Source of the DNA: Vibrio sp. MEBiC08052
GTDB taxonomy: Bacteria > Pseudomonadota > Gammaproteobacteria > Enterobacterales > Vibrionaceae
DNA: 44,576 nt
Assembly (NCBI RefSeq): GCF_001506075.1
Contig: NZ_KQ947477.1
Coordinates: forward strand, 1 to 44,576
Direction of reading: 5' to 3'
Made by a program: the position numbers and the translations under genes. Below are positions 8,546 through 16,028 of this stretch, in pieces; the stretch's first letter is position 1, and the number at the start of each line of letters is the position of its first letter. Below the pieces are notes generated by a model that had not been told where the DNA came from, did not search any database, and saw nothing but the letters and a program-made list of their open reading frames with translations.

Positions 8546-8832
8546 TGACAGCGGTCTGTCAGGAAGGAGCGGATATCATCCTGAGGCTGTACATTCAGCC
8601 CAAAGCCAGTCGTGACAATATTGTGGGGTTACATGGTGATGAACTCAAAATCGCCATTACCGCGCCACCAGTCGATGGTAAAGCCAATGCTCATCTGATT
8701 AAGTTTTTATCCAAGCAATTTAAAGTCGCAAAAAGTAATATTGACATTGAAAAAGGGGAGCTGGGCAGACATAAGCAAGTCCGGATCCACTCCCCGGGCC
8801 AAATACCTCAGGCTATCCAACCGTTGTTGTGA
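8530..8832 (+). CDS. yggU: YggU family protein (DUF167)
   Basis: Small 100-residue protein of the DUF167/YggU family, function unknown. Diagnostic segments are LRLYIQPKASRDNIVGLHGD (about 18-37), TAPPVDGKANAHL (about 45-57) and KGELGRHKQVRI. The ATG at 8530 matches the E. coli YggU start in alignment, although it overlaps yggT by 16 bases. It is the last core gene before about 28 kb of accessory sequence. Confidence 0.94.
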   Translation: MASAVMTAVCQEGADIILRLYIQPKASRDNIVGLHGDELKIAITAPPVDGKANAHLIKFLSKQFKVAKSNIDIEKGELGRHKQVRIHSPGQIPQAIQPLL

Positions 8833-9000
8833 TAGTCCTGAGCCCGCAAACTGGGCAATATTCTCCCGCCATTGAATACCCTCACACCAGCCACTGCAAC
8901 GTAACAAATAATATACATCAAAACACATCAAAATTTTGTTCGTATACAACCGTAAGTAGAGCCTTGAGCGCAAACATCAATCAACGACAAAACGATCCTG

Positions 9001-10131
9001 TCAGCTCTCGTCCGGATTCAAGAATGGAAACGAGACTTCATGAAAACCGTCGTCTCTGTAGGTTTGGGCAATCGCCTTAAACTGTTGTTCAATTGCCAGA
9101 AAAGCCGCCACAATTGCGGGTTCAAAATGTGTCCCCGATCCTTTTTTGATGATACTGACCGCTTTCTCATGAGGAAATGCCGGTTTATAAACTCGTTCAG
9201 AGATCAATGCGTCGTAAACATCAGCTAAAGCCATCAAACGGGCGCTGAGCGGAATCTCATATTCTTTCAACCCCAACGGATAACCAGTGCCATCCCATTT
9301 TTCCTGATGACTCATAGCAATTTCCTTGGCAAATTGCAGAAAATCACATTTGAAATCAATCGCAGACTCCACAGAAGCAATCACATTACGACCAATCTCA
9401 GTATGTTTTTTCATAATCTCGAATTCGTCGTCCGTCAGTTTGTCAGACTTCAGTAGAATCGCATCAGGGATTCCCACTTTGCCGATGTCATGTAAGGGAG
9501 CTGACTTAAATAAATTTTCAATCGTATCGGGGGTCAACTGTTCCAAATAGAGTCCTTGTCGGACTAATTCTTCCGCCAGATATTTGATGTAATGTTGGGT
9601 TCTGCGGATATGATTACCCGTTTCGTTATCTCTGGTTTCTGCCAGCGAAGCCATCGCCTCAATCGTGGCATTCTGTAAGCTTTCCAAATGACGTGTTCGC
9701 TCCCGCACCCGATCCTCCAGAATGTGATTTTGGCTCGCAAGATCGGACATTGCCTGTTTCAGACGTAAATGCGTATGGACTCTGGCAAGTAAAATCGGCG
9801 GACTGATCGGCTTGAGAATATAGTCAACCGCACCAACATCAAACCCGCGCTGTTCGTCTGCTATCTGCGATTTTGCCGTCAGAAAAATAACCGGAATCGC
9901 CTGCGTTCGCACATCAGATTTCAGATGGCGGCACACCTCATAGCCATCCATTTCCGGCATCATGATATCGAGCAAAACAACATCCGGAAGATGTTTCTGG
10001 CACACTTTTATCGCCTGTTCACCTCTTGTGGTAACCAAGATATGAAAATAGGGCTTTAGAACTTCTGCTAACAAAGCGCGATTCTCGGCATTGTCATCAA
10101 CAATTAATACCGTATCTCGTCCATCATCCAT
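9001..10131 (-). CDS. response regulator with HD-GYP domain
   Basis: Predicted cyclic-di-GMP phosphodiesterase controlled by phosphorylation. The 376 residues hold a receiver domain (about 6-122; phospho-acceptor Asp55 in LLDIMMPEMDG, Lys107 in LKP), a short coiled linker (about 125-155) and an HD-GYP domain with HDIGK at 214-218, further metal-site histidines around KKHTEIG and GTGYP at 281-285, so the catalytic motif set looks complete. Its start overlaps the end of the histidine kinase gene by 8 bases. It is the last gene of the stressosome operon and its likely output. Confidence 0.95.
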   Translation of the reverse strand: MDDGRDTVLIVDDNAENRALLAEVLKPYFHILVTTRGEQAIKVCQKHLPDVVLLDIMMPEMDGYEVCRHLKSDVRTQAIPVIFLTAKSQIADEQRGFDVGAVDYILKPISPPILLARVHTHLRLKQAMSDLASQNHILEDRVRERTRHLESLQNATIEAMASLAETRDNETGNHIRRTQHYIKYLAEELVRQGLYLEQLTPDTIENLFKSAPLHDIGKVGIPDAILLKSDKLTDDEFEIMKKHTEIGRNVIASVESAIDFKCDFLQFAKEIAMSHQEKWDGTGYPLGLKEYEIPLSARLMALADVYDALISERVYKPAFPHEKAVSIIKKGSGTHFEPAIVAAFLAIEQQFKAIAQTYRDDGFHEVSFPFLNPDES

Positions 10132-13100
10132 TCTCTTCCCCTGCCATCACCGAAAGATCGAGTGGATAAATACTGACTGCTTTTTTGAGCGCCTCGCTTG
10201 CCGCTTCAAAGTCACAGTCGTGAATATACTGACAACAGGCATCAAATGACGCGGATGTTAATACTGTCTTGAGGAACGGATAATGCTCATCAAGATACTC
10301 AACCGCATAGTTATCGTATGCTTCTAATAAGGCTACTAACTGGTGAATCACTGTGATATGCGCTTGTGTCAGAGAATTCTCTTGCTGCGCGGCCGGCTCC
10401 GGACGCTTGAGTGTCTGACATAATGCGGGAACCAATTGTGCGATGTGTTTTTCAGCCTCACGCAATATCGCAGCCAGCGCATCATTCCCTTCTTCATGCT
10501 TAATTGCCATTTCAATCCGGGCTGCAATGTCGGAAAGCAGCATCAGTCCGAGATTCGCGGCAGAGCCTTTCAAGGTATGCGCCATCAAAATGGCTTGGGC
10601 CCGTTCCTCTTGCTCTAACGCAGTTTGAATACGAGGCACGATATCATGTTCTTTATCGATCAACTGAGAGAGCAACCGCTGATAAAGCTGTTCATTACCA
10701 GCCACTCTCATGAGCCCATTGCGGTAATCCAAAAAAGCGAGTTTTCCTAACTGAGACAGTGATGATTGAGCCAAGGTGAGCGTTCGGGTCGAAACTTGAT
10801 CCTGTGGGGAATCAACCGCAGCAGGCTGTTCGGTATGACACCATTTTTGAATAGTGCTCAACAGGACATTCGGATCAATCGGTTTAGAAATATGATCATT
10901 CATTCCCAAACCGAAACAGCGCTCCCGCTCCTCAACCATCGCATGAGCCGTCATCGCAATCAGAGGAATATCGTCATAAGCCGGATTACTGCGAATATGT
11001 TCGCTGGCTTCATAGCCGTCCATTTCCGGCATCTGCAGATCCATGAAGATCACATCAAATCCCGCTGTATCATCCAGAGACTGCGCTAACAGCGAGAGAG
11101 CTTCCCGGCCATGATTGGCAACCGTCACGTCCAACCCCCATCCTTCCATCAACTCCAGTGCAATCTGTTGGTTGATATCATTATCCTCAACCAACAACAC
11201 CCGAATCCCTGTCAGATCGTCCTGAAATCTGGCAAAACGATCGGCTGACGAACGATGCGATAAATGTTCTGAAGGCCCAAAGAGTGTCACCAGCAAATCG
11301 AACAGTTTCGATTGTCCGACCGGCTTAGACAAATAACCGGATAATTGCAGTTCCTCGCTCACATGAGCGAGTTCATCTTTGTCATAGGCAGTCACCATCA
11401 CAATATAGGGCTGATGTTCCTGTGGCACAGTCTGGCGAATCTTGCGACAGGTCTCGATCCCATCCATATCCGGCATATTCCAGTCCATCAACACGAGATT
11501 GATCGGTTTCCCTGCTGCCATTGATGCATCAATTTGTACCAGCGCTTCATCAGCATGATTCACGAGTAGCGGTTTGTGCGGTAGTACATCGAGCATATCA
11601 CCCATGACCATTAAGGCATGTTCATTGTCATCGACCACCAGCACCCGAATGCCGTCCAGCGTATTGGGCAACCCTTCTGAAACGGTCCGGGCGCCCCGGT
11701 TTGCTTTCAACCAGACATCGAAAATAAAGTGGCTCCCTTTACCCGGCTCACTTTCAACCCGGATGCTACCGCCCATTAACTCAACCAGACGCTGACAGAT
11801 AGACAGCCCCAATCCCGTACCGCCATACTTGCGAGTCGTACTGCCATCAGCCTGAGTAAATGCCGTGAATAATTGTTCTACCTGCTCAGGCCCCATCCCA
11901 ATCCCTGTATCTGAAACGATAAACTCCAACTGAATTTGCTCCGCTTGTCGTTCCACTTCTCTCACAGAAACTGAAATCTCCCCCTGTTCAGTAAATTTCA
12001 CCGCATTGTTGACCAGATTAATAATGACCTGTCCCAATCTCAGTGGATCACCACATAACTTTTTCGGCAGCCCTCTCGGCACGGAAAACAGCAGTTCCAA
12101 CCCTTTATCAAACGCTTTCTGACCATTAAGCATGGATACATTGTGGAAAATATCGTCCAATTCAAAACTGACATTCTCAATGGTCAACTTCCCGGCTTCA
12201 ATTTTACTGAAATCGAGAATGTCATTGATGATACCCAATAGCAGTGATGCTGAATTATGAATTTTAGACAGATAATCATGTTGTTTTGTCGTTAGGTTTG
12301 TCTTTAAGGCTAAATGAGACATGCCGATAATTGCGTTCATCGGCGTTCTGATTTCATGACTCATATTGGCCAGAAACATCGATTTAACTTTCAGTGCCTC
12401 TTCTGCCTTTTCCCGCGCGTCATACAACTCATTTTCGACGCTCTTACGCGCAGAAACATCACGTAAAAATAAGGCTCCCTGACAGCGATTATTGAGCATA
12501 AAAATGGTCACGCCCAAATCCACCGGGATCATCACACCGGACTTGGTATACGTTTCAACCTCAAAAAACTCGCCATACACTCTGGCCTGATCTTGAATTG
12601 ATAGCGGAGGCTGTAAGATCTCTGCCAACGTCTCCGGCATCACCATGTTCAACAATTCGGTACAATCCTTACCTAAAACATCTTGGCCCCGGTATTGATA
12701 AATCGCTTCGGCCGTTTGATTCCATAACAGGATTTTGCCCTGCTCATCGACAATCACCACGCTCGACGGTGCACCATCAATAATCGTCCGGGAAAAGGCT
12801 TCACTGTCTTGTAAGTCCTGCGTTCGTCGTGCAATCTCTTGCTCTAATCCAACCTGATGTTGTGCCAGTTGCTGGTTTTTATACTGCAGTTCGTTCATCA
12901 ACTCGTCACGACTCTTCTCGCGTAATTGATCTGCCAACTGTTCGAATTCAAATGCTGTCGGCAGATAATTCGCAGCACATGGGACCGACCAACAAATCGC
13001 CTGTCCGTTCTGTTCAATCATCAGGCCGGGGATAGCAAATGTTCTTGGTTCAACCGGTTCGGGGATCAAACACCTCACGACGAACCGATCTTGTTGAAAG

Positions 13101-13288
13101 ACGAAATCGATCGAACACTCACCGAAAGAGTCAAGTAAACGCAATACGAATTCAGCACTCATCAGCATGAAATAATCCTGCTGATCAGGACTAAAACGGT
13201 AACAACTGAAGATAGCCTGAAATTTTCGTCGGATCGCCAGTTTACTGATATTGTCGTTATAGACAGAGCATCGGATCAATTCATTCAT
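10124..13288 (-). CDS. hybrid sensor histidine kinase with two receivers and HPt
   Basis: A 1054-residue cytosolic-looking phosphorelay kinase with no clear membrane span. In order: an N-terminal region (about 1-80) resembling a degenerate RsbT/RsbW-type ATPase, a coiled coil (about 115-160), a PAS domain (about 163-285), the HisKA domain with His311 in SHEIRTP, an ATPase domain (DTGIGM about 460-465, GGTGLGLS about 489-496), receiver 1 (Asp602), receiver 2 (Asp750) and an HPt domain with His904 in AHTLKGSA. It overlaps rsbX by 4 bases and the response regulator by 8, so it probably relays stressosome signals to the HD-GYP protein. Confidence 0.95.
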   Translation of the reverse strand: MNELIRCSVYNDNISKLAIRRKFQAIFSCYRFSPDQQDYFMLMSAEFVLRLLDSFGECSIDFVFQQDRFVVRCLIPEPVEPRTFAIPGLMIEQNGQAICWSVPCAANYLPTAFEFEQLADQLREKSRDELMNELQYKNQQLAQHQVGLEQEIARRTQDLQDSEAFSRTIIDGAPSSVVIVDEQGKILLWNQTAEAIYQYRGQDVLGKDCTELLNMVMPETLAEILQPPLSIQDQARVYGEFFEVETYTKSGVMIPVDLGVTIFMLNNRCQGALFLRDVSARKSVENELYDAREKAEEALKVKSMFLANMSHEIRTPMNAIIGMSHLALKTNLTTKQHDYLSKIHNSASLLLGIINDILDFSKIEAGKLTIENVSFELDDIFHNVSMLNGQKAFDKGLELLFSVPRGLPKKLCGDPLRLGQVIINLVNNAVKFTEQGEISVSVREVERQAEQIQLEFIVSDTGIGMGPEQVEQLFTAFTQADGSTTRKYGGTGLGLSICQRLVELMGGSIRVESEPGKGSHFIFDVWLKANRGARTVSEGLPNTLDGIRVLVVDDNEHALMVMGDMLDVLPHKPLLVNHADEALVQIDASMAAGKPINLVLMDWNMPDMDGIETCRKIRQTVPQEHQPYIVMVTAYDKDELAHVSEELQLSGYLSKPVGQSKLFDLLVTLFGPSEHLSHRSSADRFARFQDDLTGIRVLLVEDNDINQQIALELMEGWGLDVTVANHGREALSLLAQSLDDTAGFDVIFMDLQMPEMDGYEASEHIRSNPAYDDIPLIAMTAHAMVEERERCFGLGMNDHISKPIDPNVLLSTIQKWCHTEQPAAVDSPQDQVSTRTLTLAQSSLSQLGKLAFLDYRNGLMRVAGNEQLYQRLLSQLIDKEHDIVPRIQTALEQEERAQAILMAHTLKGSAANLGLMLLSDIAARIEMAIKHEEGNDALAAILREAEKHIAQLVPALCQTLKRPEPAAQQENSLTQAHITVIHQLVALLEAYDNYAVEYLDEHYPFLKTVLTSASFDACCQYIHDCDFEAASEALKKAVSIYPLDLSVMAGEENG

Positions 13289-13878
13289 ACTTTGTACTCC
13301 AGCACCATCACGGTAATATCATCATGTGGCTTGCCGAAATGTTCGACCAAAAATGAAGCAAACTGCGGCAGCGGGCGATACTGAACAAAATGGCACTGTC
13401 GCAGATCCAAATTTTCCTTAATCCCGTCGGTAGTCAATAAGAAACGTTCATTGTTGCCAAATAAGCCTTGAAACACATTCAATGTCGGGATCATCTCACC
13501 GACAACTCCCGGCTGAGCGAAATAGGAGATCCAGTCATCGCCACACTTTCTCATCAGCGTATTACCGACACCGACGCCCTGAAAACATCGCGTCTGAATG
13601 TCAAAAGAAACCAATGTCACAGCTGCACCCAAACTACCGCGAAAATAATCATGCATCTGCTCAAGTAGTTGTGGGAGTTGATCGGATAGCTGGGTATTGA
13701 AACAACCGTCGAGATAGCCTTCCATCTCTCGAGCCAAACGAGCCGCTTCCGGCCCGTGCCCTAACACATCAATAATCGCAACCATCAAACCGGCGTCATT
13801 TTCCCGCACCAACAAACCATCACCGGACTCAGACTCCCCTAAACAGGGGATGCAGCGAGAATACCATTCAAACGGCAT
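13285..13878 (-). CDS. rsbX: RsbX-like PP2C-type phosphatase
   Basis: Serine/threonine phosphatase of the PPM/SpoIIE type. By analogy with RsbX it dephosphorylates stressosome scaffold proteins and resets the complex. Metal-binding motifs visible in 197 residues are SGDG (18-21), IDVLGHG (36-42), TTDGIKE (149-155) and HDDITVMV (185-192). I chose the ATG at 13878, because a very strong purine-rich site (GGGGGAGGG) lies just upstream, rather than the ATG eight codons earlier. The gene overlaps rsbT by 11 bases. Confidence 0.9.
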   Translation of the reverse strand: MPFEWYSRCIPCLGESESGDGLLVRENDAGLMVAIIDVLGHGPEAARLAREMEGYLDGCFNTQLSDQLPQLLEQMHDYFRGSLGAAVTLVSFDIQTRCFQGVGVGNTLMRKCGDDWISYFAQPGVVGEMIPTLNVFQGLFGNNERFLLTTDGIKENLDLRQCHFVQYRPLPQFASFLVEHFGKPHDDITVMVLEYKV

Positions 13879-14332
13879 CGTCCCTCCCCCATTTGATGAC
13901 ACTCACGATCGTCCCGCACTTCGTTGTGCCGGACGCTTCTGTAAACGATTGGATCTCAAATTGATCGACCATTCTTTGCACGCCCGGCAACCCCATCCCT
14001 AAAGAGCCGCCAGTCGAAAAATGTTCTGCCATCGCCTGTTCAATGTGTGGAATTCCCGGCCCTAAATCCCGGGCAACGACCCGCATACCGTGTTCAGTTC
14101 TTAATTCAAACTCGCGCAGCATTTCGGCCAGTTCGATGCGACCACTGCCTGCATACTTGACAATATTGGTTGCCAGCTCAGAAACAATCGTGGCAATTTC
14201 ACTCGTCGCTGTCGGAGAAAAATTGAGCTGCTGAGCAAATGTAAATGTCCCCATCACAGCCGTCATAACATCTGCTTCACAGCCAATAGAGTAAATATTC
14301 CCCAACGCCTTAACCGAGACCGGATCATCCAT
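13868..14332 (-). CDS. rsbT: RsbT-like serine kinase (GHKL ATPase)
   Basis: Switch kinase of the stressosome: it phosphorylates RsbR/RsbS and leaves the complex to engage a downstream partner. The 154-residue protein has the GHKL N box SELATNIVKYA (51-61, Asn56), the G1 box DLGPGI (89-94) and the G2 region GSLGMGLPGV (109-118). AGGAG precedes the ATG at 14332. It overlaps rsbS by 8 bases. With no RsbU or sigma-B genes nearby, the partner is probably the adjoining hybrid kinase. Confidence 0.92.
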   Translation of the reverse strand: MDDPVSVKALGNIYSIGCEADVMTAVMGTFTFAQQLNFSPTATSEIATIVSELATNIVKYAGSGRIELAEMLREFELRTEHGMRVVARDLGPGIPHIEQAMAEHFSTGGSLGMGLPGVQRMVDQFEIQSFTEASGTTKCGTIVSVIKWGRDDAV

Positions 14333-14699
14333 TGCTGCGCTCCTTTGGCTCCCGGAGCGACATCAGCCCTTGATCCAAATCCGCAGCACAGCACAATGCT
14401 GACGTATCAACCCCCAAATTCATCAAGCCCATAACAATTCCCGGCCTGAAACCGACAAAGATGCATTGCCGCCCCATCACCTGAACATTCAGGGATATCC
14501 GGATCAGCATTTCAATATCTTGCCGATCCAATGTTTTTACGTCAGACATATCAATCAATACACCTTGGATATAATTTGCAGAAATCCGGCTCAAAAGTTC
14601 ATTGCAAAAATCAGTAAGAACACCAACCGAGAGATCCGCCTGAATAGACGCAATGAGTGCATGTTTGAGCTGACTAATTGCAATCGATTCCCGCATCAT
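14325..14699 (-). CDS. rsbS: RsbS-like STAS scaffold protein
   Basis: Single STAS-domain protein of 124 residues, the small scaffold and antagonist component of a stressosome. The C-terminal half (GVLIDMSDVKTLD, VMGRQCIFVGFRPGI, AADLDQGLMSL) aligns with B. subtilis RsbS without gaps as I remember that sequence. The residue at the conserved phosphoserine (Ser59 in B. subtilis) is Arg59 here (LDRQ, codon CGG). The position matching the second RsbR threonine is Gly91. AGGAG precedes two adjacent ATGs, so the start could also be 14696. Confidence 0.87.
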   Translation of the reverse strand: MMRESIAISQLKHALIASIQADLSVGVLTDFCNELLSRISANYIQGVLIDMSDVKTLDRQDIEMLIRISLNVQVMGRQCIFVGFRPGIVMGLMNLGVDTSALCCAADLDQGLMSLREPKERSNG

Positions 14700-14711
14700 C
14701 GCGCTCCTGAA

Positions 14712-15629
14712 TTATTCCGAAAACTGATTCAACGATGTCACATTGAGGCCGATCATCTGAAAAGCGTATTCAAGCGCATCTCTGAGCGTTGCATTGGCTT
14801 GCACCTCACCGACATTAATCCCTAGCTGAACCATCGTCTGAGCAATTGAAGGAGAAACACCGGAGACTAAACAGGTACACCCCATCAATTTGGTTGCTTT
14901 GGTGATTTTAATAAAATGGTTGGCAACTGCGGTATCCACAACCGCCACCCCGGAAATATCCATAATGAAAATCTTGGCCCGGTTGACGGAAATCTTATTC
15001 AAAACCGCAGCCATAATATCCTGGGCTCGCTTGGAATCGATGATACCGACCAACGGCAGCATCAGGATATCCTGCCAAATCATGGTGACCGGTGTTGACA
15101 TTGCCAACAGCGCCTTACTCTGCTCGGAAAAACGCTTATTAATCAACCGGGAATAGGTTTCAACGACAATCGTGGTATCCATATGGAGCAATTTCATAAA
15201 TGCGGTCACATAGGCGTTATATGTCTCGGTCTCCATCGAATCATCGTATAACTGCTGCGTAAAAATCAGCATCGAAGTATTCATGCCGGCAAAATAGATC
15301 GGCAGCGGTAAGCCAACACGAGCATGAACTTCTCCCACATCCCGTCGCTCCTGAACATAGTTATTGTCAATATTTGCCTTGAAGAATGCAGTCCAGTAGC
15401 GGAGCTGTGAATCCTGAACATAGCGTAATCGTCCGGGATCACTGAAAAACTGAGCATATTCAGGGAGTTTTTCCAACCAGATATAAAAGTGTTTTACATA
15501 TTCCCCCAGTTTCGGAATCATCATCTGCCCGAACTGACGAATGAGTTCTAAATCATCATCCGTTACGTCATGCAGGCGCAATAGCGATTGCGCATCTTTC
15601 ATCTGTGTGAGTTGAACATCCGGCGACAT
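14712..15629 (-). CDS. rsbR: RsbR-type stressosome sensor with globin-like domain
   Basis: Stressosome sensor. The N-terminal 165 residues resemble a sensor globin (protoglobin-type) with a candidate proximal haem ligand His102 in VGEVHARVGLP, as reported for the O2-binding RsbR of V. brasiliensis. The C-terminal STAS domain (about 185-290) keeps both phosphorylatable threonines: Thr233 in VVDTAVA and Thr265 in SIAQTM. I place the start at 15629 (305 residues) because AAGGGAG lies seven bases before it; an in-frame ATG at 15692 lacks this support. First gene of the operon. Confidence 0.9.
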   Translation of the reverse strand: MSPDVQLTQMKDAQSLLRLHDVTDDDLELIRQFGQMMIPKLGEYVKHFYIWLEKLPEYAQFFSDPGRLRYVQDSQLRYWTAFFKANIDNNYVQERRDVGEVHARVGLPLPIYFAGMNTSMLIFTQQLYDDSMETETYNAYVTAFMKLLHMDTTIVVETYSRLINKRFSEQSKALLAMSTPVTMIWQDILMLPLVGIIDSKRAQDIMAAVLNKISVNRAKIFIMDISGVAVVDTAVANHFIKITKATKLMGCTCLVSGVSPSIAQTMVQLGINVGEVQANATLRDALEYAFQMIGLNVTSLNQFSE

Positions 15630-16028
15630 ACATAAACTCCCTTGTTCATCAGTGATTTTTATCCTTCGATTCAGCACTGCGTTTGATGACAAACAGAATC
15701 GCTATGCAAAGTCTAATCATAGTCTATAAATTCATCACACTACCTCAGATGAGTCACAAGTTGTACGAAATACATACAAAGCATGATGTGACTTCGGTTA
15801 ACAAAATCTCTTCTCCAATATATCCGTATCTCGACGATTAATAACTCACATTTATATTAATAACTTTATTACTAAAGTTAAGTATATTTTTTAAGCTCTC
15901 CCAATAAGAAAATTATTTCCATGAATATATCAATCGAATGAATAAAAAGCCTTCGATAAAAATTTATCACTTGATACAATTCGCAACACACAATAATGAA
16001 ACATTATTTCAAAAAAAGAGCGCTTATT
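15630..16028. other. divergent promoter region between rsbR and the M6 protease
   Basis: About 400 bases, very AT-rich from 15800 on, between two divergent start codons. It must hold both promoters. A dyad with AGTCACA (15752-15758) and TGTGACT (15787-15793) lies on the rsbR side and could be a protein-binding site. The TGTGA halves recall CRP half-sites, but the spacing is wrong for a single CRP operator. No gene is recognisable. Confidence 0.5.

Noticed and set aside
15752..15793. CRP site upstream of rsbR
   Set aside because: The TGTGACT/AGTCACA halves face the wrong way and are far apart compared with a single CRP operator; kept only as an unexplained dyad.
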